A DNA stretch of 64,000 nt from Linanthus parryae (GCA_023055425.1 JALGPY010000008.1:18015359-18079358); one strand, 5' to 3'. Shown: positions 9,601 through 21,458, numbered from the stretch's first letter. Program-made: numbers and translations. The notes: generated by a model not told the origin, from the sequence alone.

Positions 9601-11586
9601 ATCGAACAGAAATTCATACACACATTCGAAGATACAAGGTTACTATATCAATAGTATAATCTCTTCATGTCGTTGTTCTTAGCTGTGGAGAGGTGAGTAA
9701 TCTAAGGGTTAAAAATGTTCACATAGATGCATGTTTCTTTGTCAAATTCTAGTTGTATTTGGAAGACCTCTCAACCGAAACTTTCAAAAACAACCCTGCC
9801 TTATCCCCAAAGCACCCGCAAAGCACCCAGAAGCACCCGGTGCGGGTGCGTGACCAATTAGAAGCACCCGTGCAACATAGGCTACATTCCTTGAAATTTG
9901 GGACAAAATGGGATAATATTGTATTTGGCATTTTAAATATGAACTTTAGAACCTCGCCTTGTGACTCTCGTCTAGTATGCAAGTAGTTATTACTTTTACT
10001 TGTTTATCCCTATTGTTTCAAGTCTTAACCGTTGGTTGGAAGATAAAAAGTAATACCAAATGAACTCTTTGCATATTACATTTCTATAAATTTGATATTA
10101 TACAGACAATTTTCTCAACTTAGTCAGGAAATCTTGAATTATTTCATCTTGGTGTTCACTAATCGAGATTTATCGTGCTAGATCCCTGAGGATGGTTTGC
10201 CTGTGGGTAAAAAGCTTCTAGTTGCCATCAATTTTGTTGCTCCTCAGCTTCCAGGAAGTCATATCTCGTACTGGAGTTTGGCCTCCCCTTCTGGCCAACC
10301 CTTTGGGCAGCGTGTGGGGGTCTTCATGCAGGTCTCAGTTTATTCCCTATTTATTAAGCTTGTCATAACATATGTTTCGTCACCTTGGTTCTAATTCTCC
10401 TCCTGCCAAACAGGTTAAGCCTTCTCAGAAGGACTCGTCACTCAACAACTCCAAGGGTACTATTGACTTAAATTTGCCCCCTGAAAGCAAAGAGTCGGGT
10501 GATGAACTTACTGGACTAGTAAATGTGGATGAGCAAAGGATGACCCAGAAGTATGATAGGATGATGGTTGAAACGGCACTGCGCTCCCAATCGCCGTCTC
10601 CTTCAACTAAAAGTGACAATGGAAACAGTGATGTGGAGCAGACCCTTCTTAAGGAGCTTGATAATATGGGTTTCAAGCAGGTTGATTTGAATAGGGAAGT
10701 CCTGAGGTTGAACAAATTTGACTTGGAGCAATCTGTGGTTGATCTCTGCTGCGGATTTGAGTTGGATCCCAAACTCAAGGAACTGCAAAATTTGGTAAGA
10801 TACACTACTTTTTGGCATCGTACGTACCTTCATTTGGCTTCTTAGGGGACCTTTCGTGGGCATTTTAGTTTCTTTTTCTACTGTGGGTTGTATTGAGATT
10901 AAACTTCTTCTGTCTAAAAGAATTGACAACTTGGCAAAGAGAAAAAGAAAATACTACAGAGATTATATAGGAACAGTTTGCTGTTGAGAAGTCTCACATC
11001 GGACGTTCAAGAAGAATAAATATAATTAGTAACTCTCCTGAGCTATTCCCCTCAGCCAATTGGTTTTGAGGTGGAACCCCATGGATTCTAACATGGTATC
11101 AGAGCCTGGTTCCATACACGTGAATGGTCTAACAACCCACGTGCTCACCGCCACCCGCAGACAAAAGTTGGGCATGTTGAGAAGTCTCACATCGGACGTT
11201 CAAGAAGAATAAATATAATTAATAAGTCTCCTGGGCTATTCCCCTCAGCCAATTGGTTTTGAGGTGGAACCCCATGGATTCTAACATTTGCATCCTTTTA
11301 AAGCGATTCAATTAGTTTGTATGCTAAAAACGGCTACAATTATCATCTAGAACCAGAGAAGCTGAACATGACTGAGATATGTTTGTGTGCGGATCTTCCT
11401 GTTTTTGGAACTACTTGCTTGCTTATAGTTGTCAACTTGTCATTAGGAAATTAGTTGGAAGCTTAAGTAAATGTCTGGCTTTTTGGTTTTTGGTGGCAGG
11501 GGTTTGCTGATATGGAAAAGAACAGGAAGCTGTTGCTGAAGCACAATGGGAATATGTTTACCGTGATCTGGGAACTTATATCATAG
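6144..11586 (+). CDS. NBR1: NBR1-like autophagy receptor, complete, lacking the ZZ finger (gene B)
   Basis: Six exons: 6144-6167, 7656-8372, 8580-8786, 10182-10331, 10414-10794 and 11500-11586 (TAG); all splice junctions are GT-AG and phase 0, giving 521 residues. Order: PB1 (about residues 5-90, with the acidic YTDEDGD...DDQDL element used for PB1-PB1 oligomerisation), low-complexity linker, FW domain (about 250-366; FTKIWRILNNG, AWPKG, SYWSL), UBA1 (LLKELDNMGF) and UBA2 (NLGFADMEKNR). Plant NBR1 binds ubiquitinated cargo through UBA2 and ATG8 through a W-x-x-I motif between the UBAs. Here the ZZ finger is absent, and the matching inter-UBA position reads FELDPKLKEL, so the tryptophan is missing. 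Arabidopsis NBR1 is about 700 residues; this protein is clearly shorter. Intron 1 holds a MITE and simple repeats; intron 5 holds a TRIM. The start is set by the short exon MASSLVIK, which joins in frame to the first PB1 strand. Confidence 0.9.
6386..6415. repeat. Homopolymer A30 in intron 1 of gene B
   Basis: Thirty consecutive A residues. Confidence 0.95.
6586..6656. repeat. (AT)n microsatellite in intron 1 of gene B
   Basis: About 35 AT dinucleotides without interruption. An apparent Ile-Tyr repeat frame here is an artefact of the microsatellite. Confidence 0.95.
6797..7101. mobile_element. Stowaway-like foldback MITE (copy 3), in intron 1 of gene B
   Basis: Arms share CTCTCTGAATCTTCAC on the left and its inverse on the right. 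The conserved inner block (CACTTTGACCCGGTGATGTGG) and a repeated segment near 6990-7035 are present. Exact ends are uncertain by a few bases. Confidence 0.7.
9455..9880. mobile_element. Possible hAT-like relic with GGGTGC-rich arms, intron 3 of gene B
   Basis: GGGTGCGGGTGCGG-type sequence at 9460-9525 is mirrored by AGCACCCG-rich sequence at 9810-9872, giving inverted GC-rich arms around an AT-rich centre. No clean target duplication was found. Confidence 0.4.
10982..11286 (+). mobile_element. TRIM (miniature LTR retroelement) in intron 5 of gene B
   Basis: Two 112-bp direct terminal repeats (10982-11093 and 11175-11286) start TGTTGAGAAG and end ATTCTAACA. Immediately after the first repeat is TGGTATCAGAGCC, the primer-binding site for initiator Met-tRNA. 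The 81-bp interior has no coding capacity. The element is flanked by a perfect 5-bp duplication TTTGC (10977-10981 and 11287-11291). It is on the same strand as gene B and appears to be spliced out with the intron. Confidence 0.93.
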
Positions 11587-12288
11587 GAGTCAATCTAGAA
11601 GAGGAGCATTTCGGTAAATAGCGGCCTATCTCTACAAAATGTGGAAGAAGAAGAAGATGAAATAACCTACTCAAGGAGTAGTTTCTTTCTTTGTCAGGTC
11701 TTTTTTCTTTTTCTGAGACTGCAATAAGAGGCGCACATTTGTGAATAAGTGGATTCAAATAAGTGGATTCGTACTTTTTTAAACTGAATTTTGCTGTGTT
11801 TACAACACTCGTAGATGACTATGACCTCCAATGTCCATCCACATCTTCCATTTTGAAGCTTATGCTGCATATGTCATTCACCGCAGTTTGGTTTTCCTCG
11901 AGAAGGCTTCAAGTTAAGTTGCTGAACACCCTTTCAGCTTGGACCTACAAAAGCCTAGTAAGCCCCTAGTTTTGAGCTTAATTTTTGAGTCCATCTACCA
12001 GACTGGCCCAGTAAAATAATTAGTAGTAAGCGAGCATCTACTTGAAAGCACAAGAACAAATGATGCAAAACATTAATCGAGTCAAACCTACCAAACCAAA
12101 CCGGGATTTGGCAAAACCAAGCTAAACCGTGCAAAACATTAACCGCACAAGACCTGCTAGACCGAACCAAAGCCGTTCAACAAATATGCATAGAAGTAAG
12201 TAGTGTCCCAAATAATAAGATACTTATATTCTCTCATGTAAAAGCTTGAAAATTTTGCTCAAACTCATTTAACTCTTGCTTGGGTTTT
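11587..12288. other. 3' flank of gene B, no further gene seen
   Basis: AT-rich sequence after the gene B stop codon, including a 10-bp repeat AAGTGGATTC near 11746-11770. No coding region, RNA gene or clear transposon ends were recognised. Confidence 0.5.
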
Positions 12289-14640
12289 GCTTAAAAGATA
12301 ACTAGAAAAATAAGCAAACAGCGCTAAACATGACTGAGTCGTTACTTTACTCTATATATGTTCAGTCTTCGTGCAATTGTATATATGAAGTTACGTGTCA
12401 TATCTTAAACAATAATATATGTAGTAGTGTGTAAATTGCAATTTTGGACGAGCTTAAATCAGATGAAATTATAGCAGTTTGTCGGATATAATTTCATCTG
12501 ATGTAAGCTCATCCAAACAGAGCATGTGTATGACGAAAACCCAAGCCACACTGAGAAAAGCAGTTCAGTTTAAGTTTAGGTTTTTGTGATTGAAACCTAA
12601 CTGAACCGTTTACATCCCTACTTCTAGGGCTCCAAGTGAGCTGAGACGCTCCCTAACTAGCTCAAACAAAGTTCGGTCAAAGCCAAGTTCGTTCTTATGC
12701 TAAATTAGACAAGCATAGGCCTAGATTTAAGCTTGTTCAGTCAAAGAAGCCCGGCTTGAATGGGGGGCGGGGGAAGTGGTTGTTCAGCTTAGTACTGGCA
12801 TATTTGCTTTTGGACAGCGTCTAGTGAGCTTGAAAGCTTGAGATCTTTAGCTGACGAGCCCAAGCAAGGCACGAGCCGAACTCGAACTTGTTAAAAAGAT
12901 TAGAGCCGAGCGTGAGCTTGACATATCAAACTCCTCCCGAATCAAGTAGTATTCGCCCCGCCTCGACTCAGCTCGTTTGCAGCCCTACCACTTCAAAATC
13001 TTTTTTTTTTTTTATAACTTGTTTGTCGGTGCTTTTTTGGAGCAGAGTATAATGGCTATCTTTTGGTATCTATCTTATTTGTCTAGCTAAGTAAAATTTG
13101 AATGGAAAGGGGCAAACATCGTGCTCTATGGCCAAACATAAGTTACATAACAATAGTATTAGATACTAGACTCATTCACAAACTTAACCGGTAGAAAACA
13201 AGTTTGGAGCCATCGGGATTAACAACTTAACAATTGCTAATTGCATAGTTCAATTATTTCTTGAAATTTTCACGATTATTGTAGTTATGTGGAGTATAAA
13301 TACAGTTAATGCACCCCTCCATAGCTCCATCACTGTGATGTGCTGCTGTGAAAGCAAAAGTTGGAGCATTTTTTGTATGGGCTTCACTAGGACTTGTGAA
13401 ATGCTAATTTTTATATATTTACATACGCCTACTGCATATGTTTGTCGATGGATCGAAAGTGTGTATGTTGTAGCGGTCCTTGCACTCAGACTTCTATACA
13501 TAATGGATTTATATATGCTCCATGGTCGCATTAGTCACGAGAAAATTATGGATTCATAATCTAGCATTACGGTAATTGGGTCATTTGCTTATAACAGTTC
13601 ACAAGTCTTACATGAACAAAATTAGTCAATATTAAATGCGTGGCCCAGAGTCTTGGTCTGCGTAATGAGCTCTCAGCACTAGTTTGAATTTAACATGCAA
13701 ATATTGAACAATGCAATGCAATATAGATCACCCGTTTCTTTTGGCAACTCTAAATTGAGTTTCAGTATGTCAAGAAGAAACATAACTTTAGGTTCAAATT
13801 CGATTTTGATGAGCCGTTGTATAAAGGGTGGGAGGTTGGAAGAAACCAAATATAATATCTAAAATGTCATCGTCAGGTGCATATTCTACATGGCAGGCTC
13901 CAATGTCTGCGTTGAGCACAAACAGTAATTTGCACATTGTAGCTTGGCAAAATCAGGGTGACACAGTCATTCTATATGGTGCCTAAATTATGCAATTTAT
14001 GCAGTGACAACCACGTGTCTTTTTAAGAAGATGATTGATTTCACTTCAAATATATTTGCACGTATGGAATGTATAACCTTGTCCAAAAACAATTTGACAT
14101 CTGGCTCCATTTCCAATGAGCATTAACCGCGATTATGTTATTCTTTGTTTGTATTTAATTTGTTGAGTTGCATCGGTCTGCTAACTAATTTGAGAACAAA
14201 ACGGTATTTGCACACTTAGCATACACAAAAATTTGAGGAACCATCATCCTAGGTCTTCACTGATTTTCCAACCTGTAGGCATAGAAAGAAACCAAAACAC
14301 GCCAACAAAGAACAACAATAAAGCGTTTATATTCTGAGGAGGGCGTCGTTGTCATGGGTTCTAAGTCGCAACTCAACCTACACGACCAATTAACTGATTA
14401 ATTTTCATGATTTGTGTATTTGATCCGTCTAACTTTTCCTATCCATATGTTATTGACAATGATTTTTTTTTTTTTTTTTTTTTGGGTTTGTTTGTTGGTG
14501 AATAGTGATTGCATAAACAAATACTACAGCCATATGAAACTGAAGTCGTCTAAGATGACTGATTAATCAACCAATATTGAGAACCGACATTTAATTGTGC
14601 TCGCATAAACAAATATATACTACAACCTATCAGGGGATTT
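12289..14640. repeat. Tandem duplication, copy 1 (about 2.35 kb)
   Basis: Begins GCTTAAAAGATAACTAGAAAA and ends near CAGGGGATTT. Its first part (to about 12985) matches 14641-15357 and the rest (about 13010 onward) matches 18428-20054 in the same order and orientation. The first part includes decayed hAT-like text (AGCTCGTTTGCAGCCCTACC near 12970). No protein-coding gene was recognised. Confidence 0.85.
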
Positions 14641-15357
14641 GCTTAAAAGATAACTAGAAAATTAAGCAAACAGCGCTAAACATGAGTCGTTACTCTTTAT
14701 ATGTTCAGGCTTCGTGCAATTTTATGTATTTTAGGTTACGTGTCTTATTTTAAATAATAATATATGTAGTAATGCGTAAACTGCAATTTCAACCAAACTG
14801 AGGTGTGTTTGGATGTCTCTCTCCTCACCTCAACTACTCATTCCGGTAAGTTTCATCTGATTTAAGCTCGTACAAACACACCCATGTGTATGATGAAAAC
14901 CCAAGCCAAACTGAGAAGAGTAGTTCGATTTTAAGTTTAGATGTTTGCGGTTGAAACCTAACTGATCCGTTCACATCCCTACTTCTAGTGCTCCAAGTGA
15001 GCTGAGACGCTCCCTAACTAGCTCAGTCAAAGTTCGGTCAAAGCCAAGTTCGTTCGTATGCTAAATTAGCCAAGCATAGGCTTAGATTTAAGCTTGTTCA
15101 GTCAAACGAGCCCGGCTTGAATGAGGAGCAGGGGAAGTGGTTATTCAGCTTAGTACTGGCATATCTGCTTTTGGACAGGGTCTAATGAGCTTGAAAGCTT
15201 GAGATCTTTAGCTGACGAGCCCAAGCAAGGCACGGTCCGAACTCGAACTTGCAAAAACTTTAGAGCCGAGCGTGAGCTTGACATATCAAACTCCTTCCAA
15301 ATCAGGTAGTATTCGCCCGGCTTCGACGCAGCTCGTGTGCAGCCCTACCTACTTCAA

Positions 15358-16911
15358 ATCAAGCCAGGCTCTTCCATTAAGCTAAGTGAAGGCTTTGCTT
15401 AGGCCACCACATTTGAAGGGCGCCAATATTTCCAATAAAATATGAGTATTTTTGTAATTTTGTATTAATTAATGTTGGGTAAAAGACATTTTCCACCCTC
15501 CATTTATGAGGGAAACACATTCGCCCCCTGATTTATGGGGAAAATACATTTTGCACCCCTGTCAGTGGATGGAGCTAACGGAATTGGATAAATGACATAT
15601 TTACCCTCACTTCAAGAAAAATTGCACAGGTATATCTCTGTCTTTATTCTCTCCCCTTTCTTCTAACCCTAACACCTTTTTTTTTTCTCTTTCTCTCTCG
15701 CCTCTGCCTACTCTCTCTACCGCCACCTCCTCTTTCTCCCTTCACAGCAGCAGCAACAACCAAGGATTCCGACTGAGATTTCGCTCGAATCAAAACCCGA
15801 AACCTCTCCCTAGCATCATCATCTCTTTCTCCTCTTCGTCCTCTACCTTCTGAATCGAGGAATCCCCCGCCCCAATCCTCTCGATCTGGTCCCTCTCTCT
15901 CGCGCGCGATGTGTCTGTTGTGTCGCAATGGAATCAGAGAGAGGCGGTGTTCGATCTGCGACCTTCTACTTCGATCTGCAACCTCCAATCTGAAACCATG
16001 GGTTTCTGTTGATTTGGGTGTCGTGGAGGCTGAGAATTGATTTGGGTGTCGAGCCGTGGAGGCTGAGAATTGATTTGAGACTGTTCTTCTTCTTCTTCTT
16101 CTTCTTCTGTTTTGTGCTTCTGGGTTTGTGATATGCGGTGCAGGTGGTTTCAAGTCTGATTGCAGGGGTTCGATGGTTGTTTCAGGTCGCGGTTCACAGT
16201 GGCATAGTTGGTCATGGTTGTGGTGTTTGTGGGTTGTATTTGCCGGTAGTTTGGAGGTCTAAATGGTGGTTATGGAGTTGAAGGTTTCAGGTCAAGATGG
16301 TGGTGAATTGTAGGGTATGTAGTAGTAGGTTCTTGCTGGTGTTCATTCAGTGGTTCAATCGGTGATGGTTATGTGTTTGTAGGTGGTGTGAAGTGTTGGT
16401 GCAGGCTTGTAATGGGAAGAGAACTGGGTTTGTTCTGTGTAGAGAAGGTTAAGGGTGGCTTGTGGAGCTGGCTGTGATGGTTTGTTGAAGGTGCAAGCAG
16501 TTGGTTATGGTGGAGATAGTAGGTAGTATTGGGTCTGTAATGGTGAAGGTTTGTGGATTAGGTACTCTGAGTTGAAGGCAAATTGTAGGTGTTTAGGAGT
16601 TTGTGTGACTGAGTTTGGTTTGTAGCTTGATTTGAGGTTGGTTTTTTTGTGATAGTTGTTGTGTTGGTGAAATGGAACTTTCATGCTAGAGCAAAAACAG
16701 GCATGAAGTCGATCTATTACAACCAGCGCGGTTGTTCATATTTCATTTTCTTCTTCCAAGCTCTTAGAAACGCGAGAACTAACATCTGGGCCCCTCTACT
16801 CTCGTTATAGAGCCAAACAAGAAAGAAAGAGGGTGAATCCGGATGAGTGAAGGGTGTAGCTGCTGTGGGATTTGGTGGTGATGGTTGGTGGATGTGGATC
16901 GACGGAGATGG

Positions 16912-16943
<32 letters not shown>

Positions 16944-18427
16944 GTGGTGGTAGTGTAGGTGGTGCTCAAGAATATCAAGAACATGTTGAACACTATTATA
17001 AACAAAAAAATGTGGTATTTGTCCACAATCAATAACGGTAAAATGGTCACAAAAAGTCAGTTTGCATCCCTCCACTAACGGATTGTAACAAAAAGGTGGT
17101 ATCCGTCCACCCTCCATCCGTTAATAGGGGTGCAAAAAGTATTTTTCCCATAAATCAGGGGGCAAAATGTATTTTCTCCATAAATGGAGGGTGGTTTTTG
17201 TCTTTTACCCATTAATGTTTTATTTGTTAGGAAATTTGGCAATTTCCTTGCGACGTGGTGAACCCACTGCGATATGCGATAACAAGTGCAGAAAGTGAAC
17301 ACAAGAATTTACGTGGTTCAGCCCAAAGAATGGCCTACATCCACGGTGCAAAGAGTGCTACTTCACTGAACAAATGAGAGAAGGTTACAATGTTTGCGAT
17401 AGAGAACTAATCTCTCAAGGTAACTTATGCAATTTTCTCTGCTACTTTGTTCTACTGTAATTTCTCACTCTCTCACTTGCTATATCAAACTGCTAACAAG
17501 TTTCTCAATATAGACTACCACAGCCTATAATATTGACTACGGAGGAGACAAGATATTGCCTCCGTGATTCATGAGCCGTCCAACAACTTTTGCCTATCAC
17601 AGGCGTGATTCGGGATTTCATCGAGCCGCCCAAATCTGCAATAATTCAGCCACCAAAGCTACATCTCCAAAATTTGACTAATGTGGCTTTTCAATTTCTG
17701 AGCCACGTACTAAATGCCAACATTATTTATGTTACTACATAGATTTTCAGTTATGTTTTAATCAACAGATCGTGAGAGTCATTTCACTCATTTCATTTAA
17801 AAAACAGATTGTGAGAGAGAAGAAGTAATCATAGTCGTTCTTATCTCTCGATCTCTCACTTTGAAATTTCCTCATCAAATCTCACACGGACAATTCCATT
17901 CTCAATCAACGTGTTTCACCAATAATGTATGTCCAAGGTTTCAATGATTTTTCTTTAAATATCTCTTCTGATAGCTCACAAAGTCACGAACTCACAAATT
18001 ACAATTCAATTCTTCAAATTGGTTGTACTGGATGTACTGAAATCTATTTTTTTGTTCTCCGTTTAAGATTGATTTTGAATAATTGAAATGCGGATGGAAT
18101 ATTTCATGTTGTTCAGCTGCACGACAAAAATTGGTGTTGATGTTGCGCTTTAAAAAATTAGATTTATGAAAATAATCACATAATCAACCGATTAGAGTGT
18201 TCCGTGATACCACGTCACCAAAATCCTCGCGATACCGAATAATTTCTCCCATAATAGATAGTTTTCCGTAACTATATAATTACAAATTAAATGTTTTAGC
18301 ATGTTTATATCATGTGCACTTTTGAAATTGCACTAAAGGTAGTCCTTGTGTATATTTAATCTATTAATCTATTAAATTTATGGTTTGCTTAGGGTAACCA
18401 AATAATTATAGCTGGACCTGGCTTTTT
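15358..18427. mobile_element. Composite insertion inside duplication copy 2
   Basis: Defined by absence from copy 1 of the tandem duplication. It contains the MULE at 15477-17210. To the right is sequence resembling a plant Copia LTR (TTTACGTGGTTCAGCC near 17310, common in such LTRs), but I could not find its partner LTR. Remaining sequence has no recognisable gene. Confidence 0.6.
15477..17210. mobile_element. Mutator-like element (MULE), non-autonomous, 1.73 kb
   Basis: Long terminal inverted repeats of about 110 bp start GGGTAAAAGACA and close with the inverse. The element is flanked by a perfect 9-bp duplication ATTAATGTT (15468-15476 and 17211-17219), the length expected for Mutator elements. 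No transposase is visible. The interior has CT-rich and GTT/GGT-repeat sequence, including a 169-codon reverse frame (16153-15644) rich in Arg, which could be captured host sequence (Pack-MULE) or chance. Confidence 0.9.
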
Positions 18428-20054
18428 TTTTTTTTTAATTTACCTGTTTGTCGTGGCTTTTTGGGAGCAGAGTATAATGGTTATTTTTTGGTATCTAACT
18501 TATTTGTCTAGATAAGTAAATTTTGAACGGAAAGGGGCAAACATCGTGCTCTATGGCCAAACATGACAATAGTATTTGATACTAGAACTAGACTCATTCA
18601 CAAATTTAACCGGTAGAAAACAAGTTTGGAGGCATCGGGATTAATAGCTTAACGATTGCTAATTGCATAGTTCGATTATTTCTTTAAATTTTCACGCTTA
18701 TTGTAGTTATGTGGATTATAAATACATTAATGCACTCCTCCATGGCTCCATCACTGTGATGTGCTGCTGTGAAAGCAAAAGTTGGAGCATTTTTTGTGTG
18801 GGCTTCACTAGGACTTGTGTAGTGATAAATTTAGATATTTACATACCGCTACTGCATATGTTTGTCGATGGATCATTCAAATCACTTGAGACTGAAAAGT
18901 GTGTATGTTGTGGCGGTCCTTGCGCTCATTCTATACATAATGGAGTTATATATACTCCATGGTCACATTAGTCACGAAAAAATTATTCATAATCTACCAT
19001 TATGGTAATTGGGCCATTAGCTGAATAAAGTTCACAAGTCTTACATGAACAAAATTAGTCAGTATTAAATGCGTGGCCTAGAATCATATTTACTTGGTCT
19101 GTGTAATGAGCTCTCAGCACTAGTTTGAATTAAAATGCAAATATTGAACAATGCAATGCAGTATAGATCACCCATTTCTTTTGGCAACTCTAAATTGAGT
19201 TTTAGTATGTCAAGAAGAAACATAACTTAGGTTCAATTCCAATTCTGATGAGTCGTTGTATAAAGGTTGTATAAAGTGTGGGAGGTTGGAAGAAACCAAA
19301 TATAGTATCTAAAATGTCATTGTCAGGTGCATATTCCACATGCATGATCCAATGTCTGCGTTGAGCACAAACAGTAATTTGCACACTGTAGCTTGGCAAA
19401 ATCAAGATGACACAGCCATGTTGCCTAAATTATGCAGTTTATGCAGTGACAAGCACGTGTCCTGCTCGGAAGATGATTGATTTCGCTTCAAATATATATG
19501 CACGTATGGAATGTGTAACCTTGTCTACACAATTCGATGTCTGGCTTCATTTCCAGTGAGCATTAACCGCGATTATGTTATACATTTGTTGAGTTGCATC
19601 GGTCTGCTAACTAATTTGAGAACAAAACGGTATTTGCACACTTAGCATACACAAATTTGAGGAACCATCATCCTAGGTCTTCACTGATTTTCCAACCTGT
19701 AGGCATAGAAAGAAACCAAAACACGTCAACAAAGAACAACAATAAAGCGTTTATATTCTGAGGAGGACGTCGTCGTCATGGGTTCTAAGTCGCAACTCAA
19801 CCTACACGACCAATTAACTGATTATTTTTCATGATTTGTGTATTTGATCCGTCTAACTTTTCCTATCCATATGTTATTAACAATATTGATTTTTTTTTGG
19901 GTTTGTTTGTTGGTGAATAGGGATTGCATAAACAAACACTACAACCATATGAAACTGAAGTCGTCTAAGATGACTAATTAATCAAACAATATTGAGAACC
20001 GACATTTAATTGTGTTCGCATAAACAAATATATACTACAACCTGTCAGGGGATT

Positions 20055-21107
20055 TGTCAATAGGGAAGATAGACAAATTAAGAAAGGAATAACTGCAGTT
20101 TAACCCATGTGTACAAAAGATGATTGAGTTCAATTGTAAATATATTTGCACATATGAAATCTATAATCTTGTTGAACAAAAAGAATTCTAACTCCATTGC
20201 CAATGAGCATTACCCAATATTATGATATTCTTTGTTTGTTCAGTTGTTGAGTTGTGTCGGAGTGCTAACTAATTTGTTGCAAGAAATACATGCATTGCGA
20301 GGTGTCAATTTTAGGTATATTGGGGTAATTGATTAATGAGTACACTAAGGTTATTGATCAGTTATTTATTATTCCAACTTGTGTTAAAGAACTTGATTGA
20401 AAAAAAGGTACAAAACAAAGTAAACCATCCCAGAATCAATGTTTAGGGTGAACGTCCATGATTATATAAATGATTTGCTAAATTATATACTTGTATAATG
20501 CCGCATCTTTAATTTACATCGCATTCAAGTATTCGACGCGCGAAAAGGAGAGCTAGTTTGGACTAAAGTGAGAGCTTCACCTGTCTCTGATTTTTGTTGA
20601 ATCCTCAAAGCGAAGGTCCCTTGCCAGTCAATGAAAACGACCTCATCAGAAAGGGTTGAGCTTCACTTGGTTTTGGAGAATGATAATTCGCACAGTATCT
20701 TCATTTGAACTAGTAAAGCTGTCAACACGGAACGGCACGGGCCAGGAATCGGACCGGCTGAAGGAGGACCTGGTCCCAGGCTTCTGTTGGCTGTCCAGGC
20801 CGGTTCGTCACTCCCCACCAGCCCGGACCACACTATATATGGGCTACGGCTGGTTCAGGGCCACCCCGGGCTGGTTCACCCTTCAAATGGGCCATCTCGC
20901 GATCATTTGGCCCATAGGTTGCTTAGTACATAGTACAGTTCAAGATCATTTTGGCTCTCCCCCTCTTGATGTTGTACTTGCTGATCACAGCATTCTCCCA
21001 TCAAACATGGCATTGCCAGGAATCCGCAACACCTCATTCGAGCTCTAAAATCGACAACAACACAGCATTCTCCCATCAAACATGGGGGTGCCTAGGCACG
21101 AAGTGCG
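20055..21107. other. Gene-free stretch
   Basis: AT-rich to about 20650. Beyond that is GC-richer sequence with fragments such as GGAACGGCACGGGCC near 20730, suggesting a decayed hAT-type element. A direct repeat CACAGCATTCTCCCATCAAA occurs at about 20987 and 21061. No gene is supported. Confidence 0.5.
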
Positions 21108-21110
21108 TTA

Positions 21111-21386
21111 GGAAATCTCCGACCCCATGGGGGGAGGGGTGCTATGAAGAGAAATTTTGACTTGGGTGTGGAATTGTTTGGGGGAATTTTCCCATAGACA
21201 TGCCCCTTCCCCTCCCCCTACATGGTTAAAATGGATAAAAGCAAAATTGGTTGGAGATGAGTTGTAGTTTGGGTGATGGGGAGAGGGAGCGAGAAAATTG
21301 TCGGTCCGTGTGAGGAGGGGAAGGTGAAAAATGGTGGGTCCGTAAGGGCAGGGGGACGTGAAAAATAGCATGGATTGGAGATGCTC
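21111..21386. mobile_element. PIF/Harbinger-like MITE
   Basis: 276 bp bounded by TTA on both sides (21108-21110 and 21387-21389). Left end GGAAATCTCCGACCCCATG is roughly inverse to the right end CATGGATTGGAGATGCTC, a terminal phrase common in plant Harbinger-type MITEs. Confidence 0.75.
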
Positions 21387-21458
21387 TTAGGGGCACGAGT
21401 TGGCCACTACAGTGTCCTCCACACTGTCCCAACGCCCCTCTCATATCCCTCAGCCACA

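Larger units (their letters stand above)
14641..20054. repeat. Tandem duplication, copy 2, interrupted by a 3.07 kb insertion
   Basis: Starts with the same GCTTAAAAGATAACTAGAAAA phrase as copy 1 and ends in CAGGGGATTT near 20054. The homology is broken between about 15358 and 18427, where copy 1 has only about 25 bp of T-rich sequence. The copies differ by scattered substitutions and small gaps. Confidence 0.85.

Noticed and set aside
13287..13559. Cys-rich small protein beginning MCCCESKSW, also at 18757
   Set aside because: Frames diverge after about 20 residues between the two duplicate copies through indels, so it is not kept as a protein.
15644..16153. Arg-rich reverse-strand frame within the MULE
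   Set aside because: CT-rich low-complexity sequence on the other strand explains it; kept only as possible captured DNA.
20656..21048. 130-codon forward frame
   Set aside because: No domain recognised; lies in GC-rich transposon-like sequence with direct repeats.
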